A DNA stretch of 64,000 nt from Allium sativum (GCA_030737875.1 CM060919.1:808711160-808775159); one strand, 5' to 3'. Positions 46,057 to 57,062 are shown, counted from the first letter of the stretch. A program made the numbers and translations. Notes: generated by a model from the letters alone, not told the origin.

Positions 46057-47085
46057 AGTAATGTGGAAGAGACCCCTCCACCTTTACCTAACAGCCAACT
46101 TTGAGATCAAGCAACAAGAAGAAATGATCATGCTTAGTAGTAGCTTAATCTGGTTGCTAATTACTTTCTTTTATAAGTTGTATTCAGGCCGGTTGTATAT
46201 GCGGGTGTCGGTCCCCGCTTATCACTCTTGTACTTGTCGTCTTTATGTACTCTGTTGTCTGATATTTTGCACTTTAACTTGTGACTTTATGATATAATTC
46301 TGGTTTTTCTGTCAGGAAATTATGTCCCGCTTTCCATGCTTTAAATTTCACTTTTAGTCTCGCTGTACCTCTTTACTCTATATTTCATACATGTTTTATA
46401 TTTGCAATACAGATTCTGCATCACAAATTGTTTATTATGACATGCTGAGTTAATCCAACCAACTTTATTGGATTTTCCTGAACTCGACTAAGACGACGCC
46501 CAAAACCCTTTCACATGGATAACCACTTTATTAGGGCCTTTAATTTCATCTTAGTCATTTCAAGAAATCCAGTTTTGTTGATTGTCGGGTTTTCATGAAA
46601 TTGTGACCTGGATTGTAGTATGTTTAAGAGAGCGTCATTAGATTTCATTAATGCGATGGTAATGCCCCCATACCACAATTGGTTTCAATATTTTGAAAAT
46701 TAGGCATGATATTTATAGTTAAATAAAGAAGTATGTTATTCCTGGCCACTGGGCGGGCCAGTTACTTGTAGAATTTATCAGATGACTTCGAGGAAAGTCT
46801 TTGGTTCCATCACTAACCGAATTTGGAAGATTCAGCTTACGATGGGATGCCCCCGAAAGGATCTTTGATCCGTTGTTCATTGAGCCTGAATAATTCAGAC
46901 GCTTGTTGAACTTGTCGGACGCCTCCGAAGAGGTCTTTGGGTTTGTCAGTAACCGGGTTTGGAAGACCCAGAATCAATAGCTGGATTTGGAAGATCCAGC
47001 ATCTGTGCGGATGCCTCCAAAGAGGTTTCTGAAAACCGTGTGTTTATATCGCTATCTGGCCATGTACTAATAGCGCTGGCGATCA
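46057..47085. other. Non-coding 3' region of G, no gene seen
   Basis: Between the end of the antisense gene and the 86-bp array. No protein motif on either strand. From about 46780 degraded relatives of the 86-bp unit appear (phrases such as GATGCCTCCAAAGAGGTTTCTG and GAGGTCTTTGGGTTTGTC), showing that the array was once longer. Confidence 0.55.
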
Positions 47086-47372
47086 ACCGGGTGCCCCTCG
47101 GGGAGGTCTTTGGTTTAAAAGCCCGGTGTTTGTGTCACTATCCAACCATGTATTAATGGCATCGGTGATGAACCAGGTGCCCCTCGGGGAGGTCTTTGGT
47201 TTAAAAGCCCGGTATTTGTATCATTATCCAGCCATGTATTAATGGCATCGGTGATGAACCAGGTGCCCCTCGGGGAGGTCTTTGGTTAAAAAGCCCGGTG
47301 TTTGTATCACTATCCAGCCATGTATCAATGGCAACGGTTATGAACCAGGTGCCCCTCGGGGAGGTCTTGGGT
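47086..47372. repeat. 86-bp tandem array in the 3' untranslated region of G
   Basis: Units start at ACCRGGTGCCCCTCGGGGAG at 47086, 47172, 47258 and 47344 (the last partial): exact 86-bp spacing and few substitutions. Each begins with the near-palindrome CCCCTCGGGG. Tandem repeats in the region between pol and the 3' LTR are a known trait of Tat-lineage elements and a suspected source of plant satellites. Confidence 0.92.
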
Positions 47373-47878
47373 TTACTGTCACATTGTTTTAGGGGGCTGA
47401 CGCTAGTTTATTTGTCAGATTCTCATCGTGACTCGTTAGAACTAGAAAATTGAACTCTGTTATTAAGAATTTTCTCCTACGGTGAAATTCAAAACTTGGT
47501 CCGTAGTCTGGGTGTCACATCGTTTTAGGTTTAGAGTTCTTGATGCCCCTTATTTATGGCTTTGTACTTTACACCCTCTGTGACATGAAATGCGAGGATG
47601 TTTGAGTATTAAGCAACGGGTGCTTGAACTCTCCCTGTTGGGGATGTGCTGTAGCATTCATCAAGCTCTATTTGGTTTTAAATATGCTTTTGTCTACTTA
47701 AAAGCCTGTATTTAAAATCGATGTTAGCAGCTTGAAATCAAAAACTTGCAAATGTACGATTTTAGAAAGGTAAAATAGTTTCCCTCATTAATTTGTACAA
47801 ACTTTGCATGATATTCGCAATGCATGATATATTTACTATTCATGATGTATGTATAATGCGAAATATGTGAAAGAAACT
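47373..47878. other. Non-coding spacer after pol of G
   Basis: About 0.5 kb between the 86-bp array and the pol stop codon. No frame or motif recognised. Confidence 0.5.
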
Positions 47879-49677
47879 TCAAACGAAATAACGGCGAAGA
47901 TGAATGCTATTCCATGCTCGAGGAAGTGCGATTCCATCTGTCATTTTCAGCTCAAAAGTGCCATCCGCAAATTTATAGCTTATCATGTACGACCCCTCCC
48001 AATTGGGTCCGAATACCCCAGTTCCTGTCATAATTTTCTTCAGGACGAGGTCCCCGACTTGGAAAGTTCTCTGCTTGACTTTTGTATTGAAATATCTGGC
48101 TACTTTCCATTGATGGGCCGCTATCTTAAGCTCTGCTTCTTTTCGCTTTTCCTCGAGTAAATCAAGTGCCTCCAACTGCAGCTTTTCATTCTCCTTCTGG
48201 CCAAAGTAGATTCTACGGTGAGTTGGTACTTCCAGTTCCACTGGGATCATAGCTTCTGACCCGAATGCAAGTGTGAATGGGGTGTGCCCCGTAGCAGTTT
48301 TATGTGTTGTCCAGTATGCCCATAATGCAAAAGGAAGTTCATCAACCCAGTTGCCTTTGGCTTTTTCAAGACACTTCTTGATGGTTGACTTTAGTATTTT
48401 GTTGATGGCTTCCACTTGCCCGTTTTCTTGTGGGTAAGCCACAGCTGCAAAACTCTTTTTAATCTTATATTTAGCGCAGAAGTCTAGGAATTCATTGCTT
48501 TCAAACTGGGTTCCATTATCGGTAATGATCTTTTGTGGCACTCCAAACCTGCAAATGATGTTTTTTAAAACGAAAATGATCACTTTCTTTGACGTGATAG
48601 TAGCCAAAGGTTCTGCTTCAGCCCATTTGGTAAAGTAGTCGACAACTACTATAGCGTATCTCATATTTGCTTTTGCGGTGGGTAGTAGCCTCAGACCGCA
48701 AACGGCCATGGACTGGCCATTTGAGTTAACTCTGTGGGAGGTGCTCTTGGAATTTTAGCGAATCTTTGGCACCTGTCACACTTCTTTACATAGGTCATAG
48801 CATCCAGATTTACATCAGGCTAGAAATAGTCGTATCGCAGAACCTTCTTGGCTAATGTTTGACCACCGGTGTGTCCTCCGCATTCTCCCTCATGCAATTC
48901 TGCCAAAATCGCTCTAGATTCCCCTTTAGTTACACATCGCAACAACGGCATGGAAAATCCTCATCGGTGCAGCCTTCCATCCTGAGCGAGGTACAGAGGA
49001 GTTTTGCGCAATATCTTCCTTTTCTTTTTTCGGTCCTCAGGAAGTGTCCCATTAAGGATATATTCCTTGATTAGAGTCATCCATGATGCAGGTTCTTCAG
49101 CAGTCTCCATTATCCAGTCAATACTCGCTTCCTCAATGGTTAGGGAAGAAAGGACTTCGACGGGAATTAAACCCAGCAGTTGAGCATCTGATAAGCTAGC
49201 GTACTTGGCAAGAGAATCCGCTTTTGAATTTTGCTTTCTAGGATGTGGGACATAACATAATGATCGAGATCGTTTAGAAGTTCCATAGCTTTGGTTAGAT
49301 AAGAAGGAAGGTTCCCAGTTTTGGTTTGGAACTCTTTGCGCACTTGACTCACCACCACTTGAGAATCACTGAGAATCTACAAGGTTTTCAAGTTTAGCTC
49401 TTTCGCCAACTTTATCCCTGTTATTAACGCTTCATATTCGGCCTCATTATTAGTTGACGGAAATTCCAACCTCAAGACATATCATAACGAGTGACCTTCT
49501 GGGGTTTCTAAGACAATTCCGACCCTTGAGCAATAGTCATTTCTAGACCCATCAAAGTATAGTTTCTAATAGCTTCCGTTTCTGCTGGTTCTTCGACCTC
49601 TTCTCCTCTGTCTGTTAACTCAGCAATAAAATTTGCTAGGGCTTGGCCATTAATGGCTCTTCGATGATGATAAGTGA
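47879..49677 (-). pseudogene. RNase H-integrase of Tat-lineage Ty3/gypsy element G
   Basis: Minus strand, truncated at 49677 by insertion of B. RNase H: motif TNNEAEYEALITGIKLAKEL and SDSQVVVSQV at about 49320-49480, preceded by the Tat-type linker INGQALANFIAELT near 49620. Integrase zinc domain: HEGECGGHTGGQTLAKK ... CDRCQRFAK at about 48750-48900. Catalytic core: frame 48709-47879 has YFTKWAEAEPL, ITDNGTQFES (second Asp) and PQENGQVEAINK (Glu). The first catalytic Asp region, expected just before LPTAKANMRYAI, is missing because of a short deletion with frameshift near 48690. Several in-frame stops occur (for example in the RNase H region and in the zinc domain). There is no chromodomain, which together with these motifs fits the non-chromoviral Tat lineage. 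Not functional. Confidence 0.88.
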
Positions 49678-49930
49678 TGTAACAACCCGTATTTTTATAA
49701 CGTGTAATAACCAAAAATCAAGGCAGAATTAATTTTTAAATTAAGAATCAAGGGAAACGGGTTACGCCATTGCGTTTGTCTCGAAATTCTTCTTGGAAAC
49801 GAGTTTGAGTTTTCGAAAATCGGAGTCCGTATGACCAAGTTATGACCTTTCAAAGTTTTCAGAAGTTTTCAAGTTCAAAACAGCTCAGAATTCGAATTCA
49901 AATTTCGAAATTCAAACCTCAGAATGGACC

Positions 49931-49950
49931 GGGCGGGAAATTTCCCGCCC
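49931..49950. promoter_or_regulatory. Perfect 20-bp palindrome with two E2F-like sites (LTR of B)
   Basis: GGGCGGGAAATTTCCCGCCC equals its own reverse complement. Each half carries TTTCCCGCC, which matches the E2F/DP consensus TTTSSCGS. It lies about 165 bp upstream of the TATA box, a promoter-proximal position. In C the equivalent site at about 56787-56806 is partly degraded (AGGCGAGAAAATTCCCGCCC). Binding is inferred from consensus only. Confidence 0.6.
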
Positions 49951-50038
49951 AGGACCAGGTCGACCTGGGGATCGACCATGTAGTCGACCTGCCCAGGACC
50001 AGGTCGACCATAGTGTCGACCTGGGGGTCGACCTGGTG
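49951..50038. repeat. Cluster of GTCGAC palindromes in LTR of B
   Basis: Five GTCGAC hexamers, three within the 8-bp palindrome GGTCGACC, plus one ATCGAC, in less than 90 bp, built from a degenerate CCAGGTCGACCTGG-like unit. Confidence 0.85.
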
Positions 50039-50113
50039 GCCGAGCCCACTTTTGAAGCTGAATTCACTCTGATGTTTCTGGCCTCGTTTCTGTCTACATT
50101 CGTTGACCTGACC

Positions 50114-50121
50114 CTATATAA
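50114..50121 (+). promoter_or_regulatory. TATA box of B
   Basis: CTATATAAACAG, followed after about 30 bp by a CT-rich AACACTAGTCTCTCTACAC, the arrangement expected of an RNA polymerase II start. C has CTATAAATACA at 57063. Confidence 0.65.
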
Positions 50122-50999
50122 ACAGCCCCTAACACTAGTCTCTCTACACAAAATTCACTCTGACCTTATGCTGCTCTGATTCTGGTCGAAAAGTTTTAGA
50201 ATGGGACTACTTCTTCTACGTTGAAACTGCGTTAAGAGAATTGCTGATTTTGGATTTTCTGTTAGGACTTGACTAAGCATATAAAGATTCAACATCGACT
50301 CTCTTTTTCTAATTCTCGAACCACGATCTGTAAGCCCCAGTTACTTTTAGATTTAAACTGTAAATGTAATATGAATATGTTGTTAACTGAAATTGGACCT
50401 GTGTATGATGACTGTTTTACATCCATTCTTGTTCATCTTGGATCTTGACTTTTGGGTATATTACTATGACATTGATTTGGAGCCTATTCATGTTGTAAAT
50501 CAAAAAGAAAAACCCCTCATATTATCATGTTGAATCTGCTATTAGTCACAAGTTTATGACTATCACCTTATGTCAACCGTTACCATGACTATATTATCAC
50601 CTTATGACAACTGTTATCTTGACTAGTACCTTATTTTGCTAGATTTGGAATCTTTATGTTTGAGGCCAATATTCCATATGCCAGTAATGTTATAATCATT
50701 TATCTCAAGTCATACCATGTTATGCTAGTAATCACTTTTGCCACCTTATACCCGTCCCTTTTTATGTTATTACCTAATCAGATTTATTTGTATCAATTCG
50801 ATTTTATGTGCGATGGGGATACGATTTGGGTAGATTAGGTAAAACATGAATTGACTTTGAACATGAACATTATTATAACTTGAACCTGGATATGGACATA
50901 AACTTGACACGATTTGACATGAAACATGACCTGAAAAACTTGACATGAATTTAGACTCGAAAACTTGAATCTGGACATGACACTTAGATAAACTTGAAA

Positions 51000-51210
51000 A
51001 TGGCCAACTCGAGGTTGGGTTGAGTTTGCAGTGTAAATCTGCCCGGAACCGCCCGACAAATCCAGTGACTGCAAACAATAGGATCCAATGTGAGTAGTTG
51101 GTCATATCGCACGTAAAACCCGTGGTTAGACTATGTTGTGGTGTAAATCTACCCGGAACCGCCCGGCAAATCCAGTGACCACAATATTTAGTCTAATGTG
51201 AGAGGTTGAG
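51000..51210 (+). repeat. 110-bp direct duplication in LTR of B
   Basis: TGTAAATCTRCCCGGAACCG occurs at 51032 and 51142 with similar flanks (GAGGTTGGGTTGAGTTTG or GTGGTTAGACTATGTTG before; TCCAGTGAC and AATGTGAG after). Confidence 0.8.
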
Positions 51211-51236
51211 GTGCATTAATGAATTAATGCCATGAT

Positions 51237-51390
51237 AGGGTTAAGTCATGGACCACTTGAATATACTTAACCAACTTGACATGATGATTTGATAGGGTTA
51301 AGTCATGAACCGCTCGAACACACTTAACCAACTTGATACATGATCTGGATAGGGTTAAGTCATGAATTCGAATGACAACACTTAACCCAT
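51237..51390 (+). repeat. 57-bp tandem repeat in LTR of B, 2.7 units
   Basis: AGGGTTAAGTCATG starts at 51237, 51294 and 51351. Each unit ends with ACTTAACC, complementary to GGTTAAGT at its start, so each can form a stem. Confidence 0.85.
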
Positions 51391-52427
51391 TAGAAACCCT
51401 AGTTACGCGGTCCTTTTCAGCAGTAACCCACTTATATGTATCACGATACCCTGGGACTAGGCAGGGTGGGGCACGATTACTGGGCTGATTGTAAGCGAGC
51501 AGAACGACGGCTGAGTAGGTGAGCCATTGTAGGTTCAGGCGGACTATGGTCATGCACGTAGTCCGGAGTTGAAAAAGCAGGCATTGGGCACCCGTAGGTT
51601 TACACTGTGCGTGCTTGATTCGTGTCGGTGGTTGGCCCCATAGGGCTTGATACACCCTATGGTGGACCTAGCACAGGTAACTACATTTCAAGATAGGGCC
51701 GTATGACACAGACACATGACGAGCTAGAACTTGTAGGGAGTCTATCGATTAGTAGATCGTACCGTAGGACCCCTTAATGGGTCACTTCATGAAACTGGGC
51801 CAAGGGATCATTTCATGATTAATACTTGACATGGGTTAGAATACTAGTACAGTTGGTGCAGCGAACCTTGAATACGCGATGCTAGACTTGACTTATCTTG
51901 TTATCTTAATTGTCATACTAGTCATGTTATCATCCTTATGTTTAATTCCAGTTTTCACATGTCATACTACCTTTACTAGTTTTTATACTGAAAGTCACTA
52001 GGGCTTACCAGTCTTATGACTGACCCTTTTCCTTTCGCCTCTTTTTCTTTCGTTCCCCCCCAGGTTCTCAGGGAGGAAACACTAGCTCTTAGCTTGGATT
52101 TAGCTTGCTTTCTAACAGCTCATGTACGGTTTGGTCTTGAGTTATGCTATATCTGCTTCTGTTATTTATGGGGAATAATTTACTTTTTTTATCTTAAGTT
52201 TATGCTTCTTTATTTGGAACTTGATGTAATGGAATAATTTGTACCTTGGATATATGGAGTTTTGACTCTTTTCTTGAAAGTAATAAAAATTTGGTTTTTA
52301 ATTTCTACCGCTTCTTTATTTATGTTCTGCCTTGTGATATCTCTGTGTATGTTCACCTAGATAATACTCCACCAAAACTAGTGCATTCCCTTTGTGAGTG
52401 ACCCTAGCGGAGGTGGGGTGTTACATT

Positions 52428-52439
52428 TGGTATCAGAGC
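52428..52439 (+). other. Primer-binding site of B
   Basis: TGGTATCAGAGC two bases after the LTR end; initiator tRNA-Met type. Confidence 0.92.
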
Positions 52440-52615
52440 AGAAGGTTACCAGGCTGGGCAAAAGTTTTAAAAACCTTATGAAACTATTTTCAAAACCCTT
52501 TATAAGGAAGCATTTTTCAAGAAAATTTTTATGTTTAAAAAAGGCTTTTCCCCAAAAAGCCATTAGCACTTTCCTTTGTTTCCTCGTTTGAATCTTTTTC
52601 TTTTCGTTTTTCAGC

Positions 52616-53448
52616 ATGGCTGATCTTAACCTGCCTGAGGGAATACCTATGCCTAGATGGTTCCGAAGGTACTTAGAAGCCAGGGCCAACGGCGCGGGCC
52701 CGACAGACATCCCTCCTCCTCCTCCCCCAGTGGCCGCGGTTCCTCCTCCTCCTGGTACTGCCTTTGCCAAAATATGCAAAGACTTTAAAGCAATCGGCGG
52801 CAAGAACTTCGTTGGAACTGAAACCTTTGTTGACGCACGGAACTGGCTAAAGGAGACTGAAGACTTGTTTATTATCTTTGATGTGGAGGACCATAGGAAA
52901 GTTTAGTTGGCAGCATGGTTGTTGAAAGAGGAAGCTGCATTTTGGTGGGAAGTCACTAACGCTACCAGGCCAGTTGAGACTTGGGCAGACTTTAGAGAGA
53001 GGTTTGGGCTTAAATTCTTATCGTCAGCAGAAGAGAACCTTTAGATGGAGAGGTTCCTAGCACTCAAGCAAGGGGACATGTCTGTCACGGAGTACGTGAA
53101 TAAGTTTAATCAGCTTGCTCGGTTCGGTTTGGATTTGGTCAACACAGCCCAGAAAAAGGTTGTACGCTTTGCTCGAGGATTGAACGAGCCACTACACAGT
53201 TTGGCCATAACTCATATACCCATGGGGGCGACCTGTGAAAGCTTGGTGGATATGGCTCTACTTCATGAGGAAGACAAAAGTAGCAAGAAGGAGGTTAAGC
53301 CTAATGAGACTCAGAATAAGAGAGTTGACTCCAAGAAGGGGGCAACAAGAATAACAAGAGCAACAACAAACCACGTGAGACGAGGAAGTGCAACTTCTGT
53401 GGTATTTCTGGACATCTAGCTAAAGACTGTAGAAAGAAGAAGAGGAAG
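52616..53448 (+). pseudogene. gag of B
   Basis: ATG at 52616 (MADLNLPEGIPMPRWFRRYL), the same start context as C. Capsid-type region with NWLKETEDLF and FWWEVTNATRPVETWADF. In-frame stops at TAG 52904-52906 and TAG 53042-53044 correspond to Gln codons in C (CAA in both cases). A one-base deletion near 53340 shifts the frame. Just after it the first zinc knuckle [14 protein letters not shown] is readable in the new frame. Gag would package the RNA; this copy cannot be translated through. Confidence 0.88.
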
Positions 53449-54411
53449 TTGGGTGAATGCTTTCATTGTGGAGGTACTGGACACATCAGCAAGGATTTCC
53501 CTAAGAAGCAAGGACAGGGGCAAGGGAAGACCCAGCGAGCAAGACCTTCTGGAGGGCAGTTGCATGCTCTCAACACCACTCCAGCTCTTGGCCGAGGTAG
53601 TAATATTTCCGTAGAAAGCCTTGTTTACATTTCTGACTTTCCTATTCGAACCTTATTTGACTCTGGCGCATCGCATACTTTTATTTCTTCTGATATTGTT
53701 GAAAATCTGCACCTAAGTACTAGTCTGGTTGAGGATCCCGTTATAGTTTCAAATCCAATTGGGGGCTCCTCCCATTTATCTATGATGTGTGTGGATTTGA
53801 GGATCTCTATCTTAAGCGTAGAATTCACGTGTAATGCTTATGTTCTCGGATTTATGGGATACGGTTTGATCCTAGGTATGGATTGGCTGGCCAATTATGG
53901 AGCCATTCTTGATTGTGAACGAAGGGTAGTGAGGCTCGTGACTCGCCTCGGTAATACCCTTGAAATTTCTTGTAACCCTAAGGGTTCGGTCATGTTGTGT
54001 TATCTTGAATCCCTTGACTCGTCCGACGATAATTTGCAATCTGTAAGAGTGGTCCGAGAATATCCAGATGTCTTTGATGAAGTGAGGGGGATACCTCCTA
54101 AACGCGAGATAGACTTCCGAATTTATCTTGTTGATAATGCCAAGCCAGTTTCATTGCCCGTTAGGCACATGGCCCCGCGAGAAAGAAGAGAGCTCAGTAA
54201 ACAAGTTAACGAGTTGCTTGAGAAAAATTTCATAAGACGAAGCATTTCTGAATGGGGTGCTCCAGTGGTATTCGCTACTAAGGTGGATGGATCGCTTCGT
54301 CTGTGCGTAGATTATCGTGAGTTAAACAAGCTGACAAAGAAGAATAGGCACCCACTACCAAGAATCGACGATTTGTTTAACCAGCTTGTGCGAGCATCTG
54401 TTTTCTCTTAA
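53449..54411 (+). pseudogene. Zinc knuckle, protease and RT start of B
   Basis: Open segment with the second zinc knuckle [14 protein letters not shown], whose last Cys has become Phe, a protease core [13 protein letters not shown] near 53645, and RT fingers ([25 protein letters not shown]). It stops at TAA 54409-54411, where C has CAA (FSQLDL). Confidence 0.9.
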
Positions 54412-54867
54412 CTCGATCTAGCCACAGGATTTCATCAGCTTAGAGTGGCTAAGGATAGCATTGACAAAACTGCGTTTAGGACTCCAGATGGGTTCTTCGA
54501 ATGGCTCATCATGCCGTTTGGGTTAACAAATGCACCCGCATACTTTGTGGATTTGATGAGTAGGGTGTTTCGGGAGTTCCTTAACAAGTTTGTGGTAGTT
54601 TTCGTGGATGATATTTTGATCTTCTCAAAAGATGAAGAAGAGCATGCTAGACATCTCAAGGAAGTCATGGAAACACTTAGAGCACACCAGTTAAAGGCTA
54701 TGTTCTCCAAATGCCATTTTTGGAGGAAGGAAGTTCGGTTCCTTGGACATGTAGTTTCTAACCAAGGCATAGCCGTGGACCCCGCAAAGGTAGTTGTGGT
54801 ACAGGACTGGAAAATTCCTAAGAATGCAACGGAGGTGAGGAGATTTCTCGGTTTGGCGGGCTACTAA
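54412..54867 (+). pseudogene. RT palm of B
   Basis: In frame with the preceding piece. [20 protein letters not shown] follows without the deletion seen in A, then [18 protein letters not shown] and the catalytic [15 protein letters not shown] near 54603. It ends at TAA 54865-54867, in the conserved LAGYYRKF motif. Confidence 0.9.
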
Positions 54868-55530
54868 TGGAAGTTCAGTAAGGACTTCGCTAAGATTTCA
54901 GCCCCTCTTACTAAGTTAACAAAGAAGAACCTAGCTTTTGCATGGGACATAGAGTGTGACGCTGCTTTTCGGAGACTTAAGAGAGCCTTCGCCACAGCTC
55001 CAGTTTTGGCATTACCCGATGGAGGTAAGATGTTTACCGTGTACACAGATGCGTGCGGCACGGGATTAGGCGCTGTCCTAATGCAAGAGGGAAGAGTAAT
55101 ATGCTACGGGGCCAGACAACTTAAAGTTCATGAGGAAAACTATCCCATGCATGACTTGGAGTTGGCTGCGATTGTTTTTGCACTTAAAGCTTGGCACCAT
55201 TATCTTCTAGGGGAGAGGTTCGAGCTGTATACCGACCACAAATCGCTTAAGTACCTCTTCTCACAGAAAGATTTGAATCTGAGACAACAGCGGTGGATGG
55301 AGTTCCTGGCATCATATAACTTCGATATAGCTTATACCCCTAGCAAGGGTAACGTGGTGGCGGACGCGCTAAGTAGAAAAAGGTTGACTTTGAGCCCCTT
55401 GTTTGTTGAGAGGAAAAGCCTTGAGTTTATAGCAACCTTTGATTTTACACCTGCTGTTGAGTCATTGACTGCTACGTTTGCATCTCTTGAGTTAAGACCT
55501 ACACTTCTAGATCAAGTAGGGATTTCATAG
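54868..55530 (+). pseudogene. RNase H of B
   Basis: [16 protein letters not shown] near 55040, [30 protein letters not shown] and [10 protein letters not shown]: all RNase H motifs are present. It ends at TAG 55528-55530, at the same codon at which A also has a stop and C has CAA. Confidence 0.9.
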
Positions 55531-56535
55531 AAGGAAGACCCACAGATAGTCGAAATCATGGACAAGCTGATTAGTGGTGAGACGTCAAGTCACCTCAGTA
55601 GGTATGCCATAGATGGCAAGGGATGGCTAAGGTGCGATGGAAGGCTATGTGTCCCACAAGTGGGAGACCTAGTAAGGAAAGTTCTCGAAGAGGCGCACTA
55701 CTCGAAGATGACTATACATCCCGGAGGGGATAAGATGTACAGGGATATGAAACGCATTTTCTTTTGGGCTGGAATGAAAAAGGATGTGGCAGAGTTCATT
55801 TCGAAGTGCATGGTGTGCCAACAAGTAAAGGCCGAGTCGAAGAAGCCTGGTGAGCTATTACATCCTTTGGAGGTTCCACAATGGAAATGGGTGAGTATCT
55901 CGATGGATTTCGTGGATGGACTGCCTAGGTCAAGAAAGGGAAATACCAGCGTATGGGTCATAGTTGATAGACTCACGAAAAGTGCTCACTTCATTTCGGT
56001 GAAAAGCAAGAGGACCGCATCATGGCTAGCGTCTATTTACCTTCGAGAGATAGTACGGTTGCATGGAGTTCCTTCTAGTATAGTTAGTGATCACGACCCG
56101 ATTTTCACTAGCCAGTTTTGGAATAGTCTGTAAGAAGCAATGGGTACACGACTAAATTTAAGCACGGCATATCACCCACAGACGGATGGACAAACCGAAA
56201 GGGTAAATAGAGTACAAAAAATCTCCTGAGGCTATGCGTTCTTGACTTTGGTGGTACTTGGGAAGACCATCTTCCTCTCGTGGAGTTTGCATATAATAAT
56301 AGTTACCAAGCTAGCATCGGAATGGCACCATTCGAAGCCCTGTATGGAAGACCGTGCAAGTCGCCAACTTGTTGGTGGGAGACAACAGACAGGCTTATAC
56401 TTGGGCCCGACATGATAAGAGACACTTCTGAGAAGGTTGATTTGATATGAAGACGGATGAAAACGGCCCAAGATAGACAGAAATCTTATGCGGACAAGAG
56501 AAGGACAGACCTAGAGTTCGAAGTCGGAGATATGG
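55531..56535 (+). pseudogene. Integrase of B, truncated by C
   Basis: Zinc domain ([11 protein letters not shown] ... CMVCQQ) and the DDE core with MDFVDGLP (first Asp present), SDHDPIF and TDGQTERVN. Interrupted by TAA 56131-56133 (CAA in C), a one-base deletion near 56220 and TGA 56448-56450 (an Arg codon in C). The sequence stops at VGDM, where C begins, so the end of the integrase C-terminal domain and the chromodomain are displaced beyond the window. Confidence 0.9.
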
Positions 56536-56815
56536 TGTAACACCCCGTGAATTCTATAACGCTAAGCTTCACAAATTAAAGAATAATTAATTCTAAATGA
56601 AAGAATTAAGGGAAACGGGTTACGCCATTGCGTTCGCCTCAAAATTCTGCTTGAGATAGAGTCCGAGTTTGCGTGAATCGGACTCCGTATGAAGGAGTTA
56701 TGGCCTTCGGAAGTTTCAGAATCAAATTTAAACTCAAACAGCTCAGTTTTAAATTCAAAATTCGAAATTCAGGTTCAAACTGGGCTAGGCGAGAAAATTC
56801 CCGCCCAGAGACCAG

Positions 56816-56935
56816 ATCGACCATAGGGTCGACCATGGTGTCGACCTGGTCACCCCAGGTCGACCTGGTCCCCCCCAGGTCGACCATAGTGTCGACCTGG
56901 GTGTCGACCTAGCTGGTCAACCTGGCTGACCAGGT
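56816..56935. repeat. GTCGAC cluster in LTR of C
   Basis: Repeated GGTCGACC, TGTCGACCTGG and GGTCGACCATRG units, denser and longer than in B, with interspersed CCCCCCAGG. Confidence 0.85.
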
Positions 56936-57062
56936 CTGGCTCGAATTTCTGAGGCCCTGTGTGTCACTAGGGCTGACGTGTCACCTCTTGATTGGCTCTC
57001 TGAATTTTGAATGGCCTAGATTCCTCCTATCTTCATCTGACGCCTTAAAACAACTTAAAAAT

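Larger units (their letters stand above)
49678..52425 (+). repeat. 5' LTR of B (2.75 kb)
   Basis: TG at 49678, ending GGAGGTGGGGTGTTACA at 52425, directly before the primer site. Shows a TATA box at 50114-50121, a polyA-like AATAAAA near 52280, a palindromic E2F-like site, a GTCGAC cluster, a 110-bp duplication and a 57-bp repeat (listed separately). Homologous to the LTR of C over its length. Confidence 0.87.
49678..56535 (+). mobile_element. Element B: chromovirus inserted in G, 5' part
   Basis: Starts TGTAACAACCCGTATTTTTATAAC, interrupts the RNase H gene of G, and is itself cut at 56535 by C. Contains a 5' LTR, primer site and gag-pol up to the C-terminal part of integrase; the chromodomain and 3' LTR should lie beyond the window, past the end of C. 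LTR and protein sequences are clearly related to C, so both are members of one family. Confidence 0.88.

Noticed and set aside
49912..50151. Minus-strand frame over the GTCGAC cluster (and 56639-56887 in C)
   Set aside because: Repetitive translation of the palindromic cluster in the LTR; not conserved in content between B and C.
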